Positions 1 through 8,338 of a DNA stretch of 17,614 bases are shown piece by piece (position 1 is the first letter of the stretch; each line of letters starts with the position of its first letter). Under the pieces are notes generated by a model. The model saw only the letters and a program-made list of their open reading frames with translations, was not told the origin of the DNA and searched no databases. Source of the DNA: Terfezia claveryi (Eukaryota > Ascomycota > Pezizomycetes > Pezizales > Pezizaceae). The position numbers and the translations under genes are program-made. Location of the stretch: positions 1 to 17,614 of the forward strand of contig WHUX01000598.1 in NCBI GenBank assembly GCA_015179025.1, read 5' to 3'.

Positions 1-115
1 AGTTGAGGGCTTCGGGAATGCAAACCCCCCAGCATCACGGCCTCAAACTCGGTCTAGCATTGCAGGTCCTATTTGAGCCGTCAAATATACACTCTAAGAC
101 AAGCTAAGGTGGGCA

Positions 116-1011
116 GTGAAGCTCGAGGAACTCTCAGAAGGAGGTTGGACACTCTGCTATACTGATGGCACAGGAAGAGGAGGACACCACGCTTCGGCAT
201 TTTACTCAGAGGATAACCGGGGAACCCCCCAGTCTCAGGTTATTACCTTGGGACAGAATCCACAGTTGCTGACTCGGAACGCCAAGCGATGGCACTCGCA
301 CTCCAAGCTCACAAGGACACTCCTATGATACACCTCCTATCTGATTCCGCAGCTGCCATATCCTCTATAGTCAACCTCTCCCTCAGAACACAGCCACCTA
401 GAAGCGGGATAGAGTCTAACCTTATAGCACTCTTGACCGAACGTGACAGCAACCATATGATACGCCATTCGTGGCTTCGCTCACATATTGGTATCAGTGG
501 AATGAGGAAGCAGATAAGCTAGCCGCCTTCAGTTCGATCCTAGGACAGGTCAAGGACAAGAATCACTCGTCACAGAAGGAGGCATCAGACAACTTTCCAA
601 AGCAGCGAGCAGCAGCACGCACCAGCCCGGTTTCGGAATTCGGAGGTCAGAATGGAACCGCATGCTCTGTCCGCATATACGTGGTGAGACAGAGAAAGGA
701 CCTCAGAAGTCATGGCTCTCCGCCTAGGTAAAGCAACATCGAGCGCTTGCCCCTGCGGACATCACACACAGGATGGTCGCACCTGGTCTTCGTTTGCCCC
801 AATTCTACGATCAGAGACAGGCCCTAGGAAGCATAAAGGATTGGGAAGATCTAGATCGCCCGATTTGGATCAAGAGGAGGAGGGAGAGGACTGGGATGTA
901 GTGGAAGCCTTCTTCAGCTTCCTCTATAAGAAATGGCGGGAAGAGGGCATAGGCGGAGGCTGGAATGGACGCCGGGGCCATCGGGGAATTAGAAATATCC
1001 ATTCATGCTAG
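116..1011 (+). pseudogene. LINE ORF2 C-terminus: RNase H plus zinc motif, frameshifted
   Basis: The RNase HI fold that degrades the RNA strand during target-primed reverse transcription can be read across several frames. Its acidic residues are all present: Asp in the YTDG motif (codon 164-166), Glu in the DSERQAM stretch (277-279), Asp in LLSDS (343-345) and Asp in NEEAD (513-515). The His of SHIGISG (484-486) is also present. After a linker comes CPCG...HLVFVCP (Cys codons 748 and 754, His 780, Cys 795), the Cys/His motif usual at the end of such ORF2 proteins, then EEEGEDWDVVEAFFSFLYK. Frame changes are needed near 262, 501, 590-710, 770, 815 and 876, each explicable by one or a few bases. 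The stop at 1009-1011 belongs to the last frame only; in copy B the end comes slightly earlier. As written it cannot encode one protein. Confidence 0.8.
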
Positions 1012-1315
1012 GATGGGCTGGCCTCAGTTGGCTGGTAGCACTCACGATTCTCCTTAAATGTTTCTCACACATGAAGTTTTCATATTTCCTCCTTCCTTCA
1101 TGTTTCACACAATTTCTTAGACACTGGCCTCGTCAGGCCTCTCTAGGTCATCTGCTAGCGCGGTTAATGACAGCATGAGGGCCTCTACCATGTATCTATC
1201 TTTTGCTTTGCGCGCGCCGGACCTGGCAGATTAACTGCCTTGTCCTGAATCCACCTGGGTTCCTGGTGGCTCTTCATGGTCCCCTACTGGGACCGAATAA
1301 GAGTAACAAGTATTT

Positions 1316-1336
1316 AAAAAAAAAAAAAAAAAAAAA
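1316..1336 (+). repeat. A21 tail of LINE copy A
   Basis: A run of 21 A directly follows the conserved 3' terminus AACAAGTATTT shared with copy B. It is the retrotransposed poly(A) tail and marks the right end of copy A. Confidence 0.85.
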
Positions 1337-1738
1337 TTATCAGTTGAGGACAAACCCTCGTTTGTCCTCAGAGACGCCAATATCCCTTCAGGCTCAGGAA
1401 TGTGTCAAATACAGAAGGCGTATGTATAAGACACAGTACCGCCAGGGGCCCTGTAGCTCGTGCCCATATATCAAACATCAAACAGAAAAAGGATAGTAAA
1501 GTAGAACGTGCTCCTAGCATCACCCGTAAACACCAATCGACGTCAGACTCATAAACAGTGTCCCAGTGACGGATAGGCCATGGAGATCCCGTACGTACAA
1601 TATACCCTGCCAGCTACAGTCCCACCAGGACTCCAGTGACACATACAGTGCTAAAGATACGTAGGCTCCCCATATATCAAGCGGGAAGGAGGTGAAGAAG
1701 GGCGGGCCCCTGGCCGAACTCGTGGATGCCGCCAATCC
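1337..1738. other. Flanking DNA between the two LINE copies
   Basis: About 400 bp of non-LINE DNA separates the A tail of copy A from the target site of copy B. It begins with a strong hairpin (1345-1370). No convincing coding region is seen; the short open stretches have no recognisable motif. It shows that A and B integrated independently and in the same orientation, not as a tandem dimer. Confidence 0.6.
1345..1370. repeat. 11-bp perfect hairpin with CCTC loop
   Basis: The arms TGAGGACAAAC (1345-1355) and GTTTGTCCTCA (1360-1370) are exact reverse complements around a 4-base loop. It lies eight bases downstream of the poly(A) tail of LINE copy A. Function unknown; it could be part of an older palindromic repeat into which copy A inserted. 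Confidence 0.8.
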
Positions 1739-1916
1739 ACTAGAGTCGGTGGTTTGCCCTCTCTTACACGCTCACAGACAAGCCCTGGGCAGTATCAAGG
1801 ACTGGGAGGATCTCGACCGCCCAATCTGGATCGAAGAGGAAGAGGAGGATAATTGGGATGCGGTAGAAGCCTTTTTCGGTTTTTTGTACAAGTGGATGGT
1901 TGGAAGGAGGCACTGA
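1692..1916 (+). pseudogene. Chimeric ORF: flank fused to LINE copy B C-terminus
   Basis: A 74-codon open frame starts at an ATG in the flanking DNA (1692). It crosses the 5' truncation point of LINE copy B near 1751 and reads in the true LINE frame to a TGA at 1914-1916. The LINE part begins at VCPLL, the last Cys of the zinc motif, and runs through RQALGSIKDWEDLDRPIW, an EEEEE run and AVEAFFGFLYKW. Unlike copy A it needs no frame correction here. The first about 19 residues come from target DNA and match nothing I recognise. It is most likely a chance fusion and not a gene; it is useful because it supplies the uncorrupted frame of the LINE C-terminus. Confidence 0.6.
1739..1750 (+). repeat. 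Target-site duplication, left copy (LINE B)
   Basis: ACTAGAGTCGGT at 1739-1750 is repeated exactly at 2302-2313. The two copies bracket LINE copy B, whose homology to copy A starts within a few bases of 1751. This is the expected product of target-primed reverse transcription. Confidence 0.9.
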
Positions 1917-2301
1917 GACATGTAGGGCAGTGCAGGCATTTAGCGTTTTTGGGCATCAGACAAATATCCATTCATGCTAGGATGGGCTGGCCTTAGCTGG
2001 TCGGTAGCACATTATGATTTTCCTTACTTACATTTCTATTTCATCTTACATGTTCCTATCTCATTTTCACATATGCATTTCTTGGACACGGGTCTCTGTC
2101 AGGCCTCTCGGGGTCATCCGCTATCGCGGTTAATGACAGCACGGGGGCCCCGTCCCACATGTATTTATCTTTGCTTTCTGCGCGCCGGACCTGGCAGATT
2201 AACTTTCCTTTTCCTGAATCCAGCCGGGTTTCCGGGTGGCTCTTCATGTCCCCTTACTGGGACCGAATAAGAGTAACAAGTATTTAAAAAATAAAAAAAA
2301 A
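1751..2301 (+). mobile_element. 5'-truncated LINE, copy B
   Basis: A LINE insertion of about 550 bp, related to copy A. Homology begins at GTTTGCCC (about 1752 here, 792 in copy A) and continues through the acidic C-terminus, the stop at 1914-1916, the 3' UTR (1962-2285) and an A-rich tail interrupted by one T (2286-2301). The shared UTR blocks include GCGCGCCGGACCTGGCAGAT-like sequence and the exact last 30 bases before the tail. A perfect 12-bp duplication flanks it. All domains upstream of the last Cys of the zinc motif are missing, so it is a dead-on-arrival copy made by incomplete reverse transcription. Confidence 0.9.
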
Positions 2302-2313
2302 ACTAGAGTCGGT
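2302..2313 (+). repeat. Target-site duplication, right copy (LINE B)
   Basis: Exact 12-base copy of 1739-1750, immediately after the A-rich tail of LINE copy B. Confidence 0.9.
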
Positions 2314-4953
2314 AGTCGAAGCCAGCGTAAGTGAATATCCTAGTTACTATAATATACGCTGAATTCAAGGACGAATCATTCCTGATCATTACCAGAACTA
2401 TGCCTTGCTCACCCAGACAAGATTTCCTCTTTGAATCCAAAAACAACTCCGCCCATCTGCATCTGGCTTGAAAAGTACAGCCGAACCTCTCGCGTTGGGT
2501 CAGCTCTTACTAGATATCCTCTCTTATTCTGGCCCCAGTCTACCCAATGACCAATGAGGGAGCAATGACACAGATAGATTTAGTTAGACCAAGGCAGCTG
2601 CGACAGAAGCACCGTCCCCTCCCCCTCCCGAAGCTTCTCCTCGCATGGGCCGGTTGTGAACACGATATCAATTACTAGCAGGAAAAGGAGGATCGAGAAG
2701 AGATAAAATTAGCAGCCGCTAGCGGAGAAGAAGGGGCCCTGGAAGATGAACTCAACTGACCCGTAAATTCGCCTGAGTGGCTCGTCATGGGCCCGCATAC
2801 GGGTAATGAGTTCTTTTTTTCTTTTTTCCTTTAACAAAAAGGATGAAGAGAAGTCGCGAAGTCAGTGAGATATGAGGAAAATGAGGAGGGAAAGGATGTA
2901 ATCGAAGCGGGTTCTCCGCCATACCGTTCTACAGTAGTTCAATATCGTCCACGAGAATTGGAAGTGGTGCAGGGAGGGCTGGAGATAGTCAAAATTTAGA
3001 GGCTTCCCCATTTGGTCCAGAGCGGAGACGGAGGCATAGACATAGGAGATTAGGGTATTTTACCTCCGCTCATACTCTATTTACCACCGGGAGTGGGCAG
3101 GGAGCGGCCCGGGGTTGGGTAATCGCCTGGCCATCCTAGAGGCTAGATAGTTTAATACTATATAGTTATCTACTCGTGCCCGCCCAAGCTTAGCTTGAAG
3201 ATGAAATCAACTTGTAGCTAGCCCCAGATTATAGGATTATAAATAACGGTAACTCATGACCGCTACGATACAAACTAGAGCAGAATGGTAGTGCATGAAG
3301 TCCATAAGGCTATGGCAAAATATTACCAAAAACGCTATGTAGACAACTGGCTGAGGAGGGGAATCAAAGTTTTCCCAGGATCTCCCTACCAAACAAACCT
3401 CGAGTTATTGATCATAATTATACTTGAGTATAGTATATATATCTTACTGTAGTCAGATTGCGTATATGTAGTGAGTGGTAGTAGGTAACTTAATGGGTGC
3501 TTGTATAATATAGTGGGACCAGCATAACCAAGGGGGGTGGGTTTGCAATGTAACTACCCGAAATAGCTATAGAGCCAAGGTATGTACAGCTCAATTGATT
3601 GTGACCTCATGGTCTCAGGTCTAATGTAAATCAATAGGTAATGCTAAATTCCGCCGCGAGATAGTAATCAATTCTTCACCTTTTTATTTGCCTAAGGCCT
3701 GCTGTTCAAAGTTTTCATCCGTATACGAGTACCAATACTATCATTGGTGCTTCTTCATTACGCCCACATGATTCCAGCAACAAGTAACCCCAGGGCTACT
3801 TCCCTAAGCCCTAGCTGAAATATATTCGAATACACGCGTGGAATATTCCCCAATGCTATTTTCACGCTTGAAAAAGATACTCACAAAAACTCATGAGTTG
3901 TTCCATCCGATAAAGGAGTACCACTTGAGTACGAGGGTTGGGCACGAGATCACGAGGCTAATACTATTCGACTCTAGTAGGATTAACCCCGCTGTTGAGC
4001 TAGGTAATGGAATGTTTTTCCGAGGCTGACAGCCCTCCCAATCAATGAAAGCGTTACCGTTAATCCTGACCCCATCCCGCATCTAATCCTCCACGTTTGC
4101 AGACCAAAGCGTGGTTTGGAACCATGGGTTGGTTTCCGTATTCAGGTGGCATATCATGTACAGTGCTGATCATCAACTTGCATCAAGCTTGATGCACCAG
4201 TGAGCTAGGCTCTCCATGGAAATATCACCGAGAGGATGTAGCCCAGAGAAAATATGGCTCAGCTGACAGCAGGGCCAAATCATTTAAAGACAGATTCCCT
4301 AGGATAATATCTTATTGATTGATCATCACTTTATGAGAGCCTTAACTCACTCATGCAGGTACCAAACAAATTCTCCCATATGTCTGGAATAAATTAAATT
4401 ACAGTACTCAAATAATCATCGAGTTTCCCAAGGGGCACGGAGGTTTAAAGCTTCTTAGAGAATCCCTTGATGTACGACAAATAACACATTAATCAGTACC
4501 CACCCTAGTTTGACACATTGGGCAACGTTGAATCGGAGCAGATTCTCATATATTGCGAGTACTCCACCAGGGGTTCTCTCCATAAGGTATACTCTCCAGT
4601 GTGGTTTATGTTTTTTTCCTCCAGGACATACGGCGTTGTGGTGATTATGGCAAACAAACATTTTTGCAAAACAAGCCGCTTTCCAGGACATGTCATAGGA
4701 CAAGCCTACTGAAAGACTGAAAGACTCGTGTATATTGTCTGGAGCTTTTATTGATCAGTTCCCGGATAGCCAGGAGCTACCGGTATATTATTTTCTCACC
4801 TAGGTCCGTAAGCAATCTATTATATAGTTTTCACATGAGGCATTATTAAGCTAGATATCGATCAATACGGAGCAGCTGCAGCTTCCGGTTTTGGACTATT
4901 GGAGCGCTATAGGTGAGCCAACCCGGCGGATCCCTCCCACGTAATCCAGGGTA
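2314..4953. other. Gene-free region, no recognisable coding
   Basis: About 2.6 kb in which no reading frame longer than about 80 codons shows a recognisable domain, on either strand. The left part (about 2320-3550) is G/A-rich in patches and could be an eroded transposon, but I found no transposase, integrase or reverse transcriptase motif. The short frames at 3838-4029 (plus) and 4455-4703 (minus) resemble no family I know. The notable local structure is the palindrome at 4179-4196. Confidence 0.5.
4179..4196. repeat. 18-bp perfect palindrome
   Basis: TGCATCAAGCTTGATGCA equals its own reverse complement over all 18 bases. It could be a dimeric transcription-factor site or a hairpin; nothing nearby decides between these. 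Confidence 0.85.
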
Positions 4954-4990
4954 GGCTTATTATTATTATTGGCTTATTATTATTGGCTTA
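4954..4990 (+). repeat. GGC(TTA)nTT minisatellite
   Basis: The unit GGC followed by TTA repeats occurs as a 17-bp copy (4954-4970), a 14-bp copy (4971-4984) and the start of a third (4985-4990). The copies differ in TTA number, as expected from slippage. Confidence 0.85.
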
Positions 4991-5798
4991 CGGGAGGTTT
5001 TATTTCAGCTGTTTAGGAATGTAGGTACCCGGCATGGACTTGGCGGACGTTCGAAAACAGCCAGCACTGGTACTAGCAAAGCCCTGCTGGGGAATTGGTT
5101 ATTGCTAGCGCCAAAAGCAGAAACTACCCTTTCAGGTATTTAGGTGATAGCCAACTTCTCGGACTAACTAATAAGGCTTGAATGAGACAGATTCCAAAAA
5201 AAGTCTGGTGGCTGCTAGCTAAGCGACGGCTCTCCGGATAGCTCATTTGAAAACTCTCCAGATGGAGAAACTGTGGGCGGGGGGGATGGGGAAGTACTCT
5301 AGGACTTCTATACCAGTGTATCAAATGTGACATACATAAGTAATATATAAGCACTCTCTTTCTTTCCCCCCCCCCCCCCCCAAAGAGGCAATACAATAAT
5401 CCGGTAGACGCATTACCGTACATCCCTGCTCACGGCAGGAGGAAGAGGTTAACTTGACTGCCTGAAACGGTAATACAACGGGCCGACGTTTGGCCTGCTA
5501 TCCCTGCCAGATCTGAACCGCACCATCTGAGAAATATACATAATAATATACATATTATTGCTGGCCGGCATTGTTTTCTTGTACTTCCACGCACGTGAGA
5601 AGGACGGCAGGGCTAACATGGATAACTGCGATTTGGTGGCGTAAGAAAAGTCAATAGGGAGGAACGCTAGCCTCTCCTGCACCGATGCTGTGCCATCAGA
5701 CTTTAACAGTTAAACTCATTTGCAGCAAAGAGCTTATCCGACAAGCTGTCAGGGAGGAGTTCCTACGTCTGTGGTCCCAACTCTCGTCAGATGTGTTG
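4991..5798. other. Intergenic DNA upstream of the transporter
   Basis: No coding region is recognised. It contains a C16 run (5366-5381) and an AT-rich patch near 5540-5560. The part nearest the TATA box at 5799 may hold upstream control sites for the transporter, but no specific site is firm. Confidence 0.45.
5366..5381. repeat. C16 homopolymer
   Basis: Sixteen consecutive C preceded by a TC-rich tract. The complementary G16 could form intermolecular or intramolecular G-quadruplexes. Its length is likely to be unstable. Confidence 0.9.
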
Positions 5799-5806
5799 TA
5801 TATAAA
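5799..5806 (+). promoter_or_regulatory. TATA box of the sugar transporter
   Basis: TATATAAA lies 98 bases upstream of the chosen ATG at 5904. It is followed by a pyrimidine-rich stretch and a short A/C-rich leader ending CTCAAG before the ATG, the usual layout of strongly expressed ascomycete genes. Confidence 0.55.
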
Positions 5807-5815
5807 TCCTGCCTC

Positions 5816-5858
5816 CCCCGCTTGGGGCTCCCTCCGCTCCTTCGACCATCCTCCGGGG
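5816..5858. promoter_or_regulatory. Cluster of CreA-like (SYGGRG) matches
   Basis: Four matches to the degenerate SYGGRG site of the fungal carbon-catabolite repressor CreA/Cre1 fall within 43 bp: CCCCGC (5816-5821, minus), CTCCGC (5832-5837, minus), CTCCGG (5851-5856, minus) and CCGGGG (5853-5858, plus; overlapping the previous one). Glucose repression would suit a high-affinity hexose transporter. The motif is short, the tract is C-rich, and the sites lie downstream of the TATA box, so this is only a candidate. Confidence 0.25.
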
Positions 5859-5903
5859 ATATTTCCTTACCCAGCGCAGACACAGCACTATCTCAATCTC
5901 AAG

Positions 5904-7560
5904 ATGCTCGGTATCCACAAGCCAGAGAGCGCTGCCGGGTCCTCGGCCCAGCAATTGTCATTGGCATCTTCGTCGCCTTTGGCGGTATCCTCTCGGGTAT
6001 GGCTCAGCCTGCAAACGCAAAGGGTAGTTGACCATAGCTAACGGCCTCGGCAGATACGACACTGGCACAATCAGTGGGATTCTTCCATGGACTTCTGGGT
6101 AGAGCAGTTCGCAAGGCACAAGGACGAGCCATGGAAAGCTTTACATCACGGCCTCCGAAACTTCGCTCATCGTCTCCATCCTCTCTGCCGGCACCATCTG
6201 TGGAGCCTTGACTGCCGCTCCCTTCGGTGATTTCCTCGGTCGTCGGTGGGGCTTGATCGCCTCTTGTGCTGTTTTTTCTCTCGGTGTTGTTTTCCAGACT
6301 GCTGCTACTGCCACCGCCTCTTCGCCGCCGGACGTTTTATCGCTGGATATGGTGTCGGTCTCGTCTCTGCACTCGGTAAGACCTCCCAATGCGATAAATA
6401 TAAACTATTGTTTTTCACGACTGTTAACAAATATCCACAGTTCCATTGTACCAATCTGAGTCTGCTCCAAAATGGATTCGTGGTACTATCGTCGGTGCCT
6501 ATCAATTGGCTATCACGATTGGTCTCCTTTTTGCTGCCTGCGCGAATCAAGGCTCACATGCTCGCAGGACTCGGGTTCCTACAGGATCCCAATCGCCATC
6601 CAGTTTCCTCTGGGCTATCGTTCTCTTCCATCGGGATGTTCATCCTTCCGAGACCCCCCGTTACTTAATCAAACAAGGCAGGTACGATGAGGCTGCCAAG
6701 TCTATGAGCCGTCTCCGAAAGCTCCCAATTGACCATCCTGTCCTGATTGAGGAGTTGAATGAGATCAAGGCCAACCACGAGTATGAGAGTCAGGTAGCTT
6801 CTGGTGGATACATGGATTGCATTCGTGGGAGTATGCTCAAGAGGCTCTTGACAGGTATGGGTCTTCAGGCACTCCAGCAATTGACTGGTATCAACTTCAT
6901 CTTCTACTACGGAACAAATTTCTTCAAGAGTTCCGGTATCCAAAATCCTTTCTTGATCGGTCTCATCACGAGTTTGGTCAATGTCTTCTCCACCCTTCCC
7001 GGTCTATATTTGGTTGAGCGCATGGGTCGCCGTAACCTCCTCCTATTCGGTGCCATCGGTATGTGTGTCTGTCAATTCATTGTCGCCAGCGTCGGGATTA
7101 CCAACTCAAACCTTGTCGCCAACAAGGTCCTCATTGCCTTTGTCTGTTTCTATATCTTCTTCTTTGCCTGCTCTTGGGGACCAGTCGCTTGGGTCGTTAC
7201 CGGAGAGATGTTCCTCTCAAGGTTCGTGCTAAAGCTTTGTCGATCACCACCGCCACCAACTGGGTCCTTAACTTCGCCATCGGTTATGCTACTCCATACC
7301 TTGTCGACCCCGGACCAGGTAACGCCAACTTGGGTGTCAAAGTGTTCTTTATCTGGGGAGGTTGCTGCTTTATTTGTATGTTGTTCGTCTACATGTTCAT
7401 ATATGAGACCAAGGGTCTCTCTCTTGAGGAGATTGATGAGCTCTACGAAACCGTCAACTGGGCCTGGAATTCTATGCATTTCAAGCCCACTATTACCTAC
7501 CAGCAAAAGGTTCACCACAACGAGAAGACCAAAGTTGCTCATGTTCTTAGCGAGGCTTAA
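5904..7560 (+). CDS. MFS sugar porter (hexose transporter), frame broken by indels
   Basis: A plasma-membrane hexose:H+ symporter-like protein of the fungal HXT/glucose-transporter group (MFS sugar porter family), with 12 membrane segments. Exons are 5904-5996, 6054-6375 and 6441-7560. With the indels allowed for, the length is about 512 residues, normal for the family. The start MLGIHKPE gives a short cytosolic N-terminus just before TM1 (AIVIGIFVAFGGIL). Family motifs in order: YDTGTISG (after intron 1), GDFLGRRWG in loop 2-3 (6226-6252), RLFAAGRFIAGYGVG (TM4), ETPRYLIKQGR after TM6 (about 6652), QQLTGINFIFYYG in TM7 (from 6875), ERMGRRN in loop 8-9 (about 7016), GPVAWVVTGEMF in TM10 (to 7213), PLKVRAKA, and YETKGLSLEEIDELY at the C-terminus (7402 on). 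About ten single-base indels break the frame, near 5948, 5993, 6084, 6130, 6315, 6565, 6606, 6629, 6650 and 7213. No stop arises by substitution. Stop TAA at 7558-7560. The substrate is inferred from the family. Confidence 0.85.
5997..6053 (+). other. Intron 1 of the sugar transporter (57 bp)
   Basis: GTATGG donor, GCTAAC branch site (6037-6042) and CAG acceptor. It splits the G codon of the GGIL(F)GYDTG motif (phase 2). The phase works only if one T is restored just upstream (CTCT-CGG read as CTCTTCGG), which also restores the expected Phe. Confidence 0.75.
6376..6440 (+). other. Intron 2 of the sugar transporter (65 bp)
   Basis: GTAAGA donor, a TTAAC branch-like site about ten bases into the last 20, and CACAG acceptor. 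Splicing joins VSAL to VPLYQSESAPKW in phase 1, matching the conserved start of the loop after TM4. Confidence 0.85.
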
Positions 7561-8320
7561 ACAAAAAAAAGACAATTATTTATCTGCGTCTTCTTTGGGT
7601 TCATTTCTGTTTTTACAAGTGTGCGGGCCTCATAACGCCCGGTTTCTGTTTGGACGGATGGATGGATGGATGTCATTAGCAATTTGTAAGCAAAGCGAGA
7701 AGCGTATGTGTATTTTGGTGGTAATGTTCATTTGTATAGCGACATCATGTATTGTATACTATAGCCGCTAGTCTAATGAAAGACTAATTTTCTCACACTC
7801 AAACACGGAGCTCCTTGGTCGGGTCTATAAGCATCGTGACATGAGTGGATGATATTAGATCGGATCTATCCCGGGTTCCTGTGAAGTCATGTTTTAGCCT
7901 TCGCGATCCTTACTATCGGAAGCAAGACAGTTATGCCGCGGCTATACTAGTAGCCATCGCAAACTTCACCTCGATTGAACCGATCAGGCGGAAACTGGGG
8001 TAAATGTGCAAGGGTGGCGGCTTCGAGAATTTCTGGAGGGAAGGGGTGGTTATTACGCAAGAACTTGCGGCGGGGGGGCGGGGTATAACGTTAGCAGAGA
8101 CTAAACTGTGTACAGTACAAACTCCGAGATTTTCAGTGAACGAACAAATGAATTAACAACTTTGCTTAGTTGCCCCCCTCCCCACCTGAGTAGACGATGA
8201 GAACTTGAGAAGCTTTACTTTGCTTGTCCCTTTGACCTATATATTAATTACATTACATTAACATTACCTACGCGGGGTTTCCGCATATCGAACTGTGTGA
8301 TCCACATTTACGGACATGGA
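7561..8320. other. 3' flank of the transporter, no gene seen
   Basis: The transporter 3' UTR should occupy the first part. The stretch contains a (GGAT)4 tract near 7655-7672, a 14-nt hairpin CGCAAG-AA-CTTGCG (8056-8069), a G-rich patch at 8070-8082 and ATTAC repeats near 8250. No coding region is recognised. Confidence 0.5.
7655..7672 (+). repeat. (GGAT)n microsatellite
   Basis: Four tandem GGAT units just downstream of the transporter stop, probably within its 3' UTR. Confidence 0.85.
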
Positions 8321-8321
8321 T

Positions 8322-8338
8322 TGACGTCGGTGACGTCA
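8322..8338. promoter_or_regulatory. Paired CRE-like sites
   Basis: TGACGTC (8322-8328) and the full palindromic CRE TGACGTCA (8331-8338) lie in direct repeat nine bases apart. TGACGTCA is the consensus for Atf1/CREB-type bZIP factors in fungi. No gene start is recognised within 1 kb on either side, so the target is unknown. Confidence 0.5.

Larger units (their letters stand above)
1..1336 (+). mobile_element. LINE (non-LTR) retrotransposon, 3' part, copy A
   Basis: This is the 3' part of a LINE of the RNase H-bearing kind common in fungi (Tad1/I-like; the exact clade cannot be set without the reverse transcriptase). Seen in order: an RNase H domain (about 150-530), a linker, a CxC...H...C zinc-type motif (748-797), an acidic C-terminal tail (about 860-960), a 3' UTR of about 320 bp (993-1315) and an A21 tail (1316-1336). 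The last 30 bases before the tail are identical to those of copy B at 1751-2301, which fixes the 3' terminus. The start lies off the window or very near its left edge, so endonuclease and reverse transcriptase are not seen. The 3' UTRs of A and B are about four fifths identical by eye, with many transitions, so they are separate older insertions and not a recent tandem copy. Confidence 0.85.

Noticed and set aside
1..2301. The two LINE 3' ends as one tandem or dimeric element
   Set aside because: About 400 bp of unrelated DNA and a perfect target-site duplication around copy B show two separate insertions.
7150..7575. 141-codon open frame on the minus strand
   Set aside because: It is the antisense shadow of the conserved transporter C-terminus.
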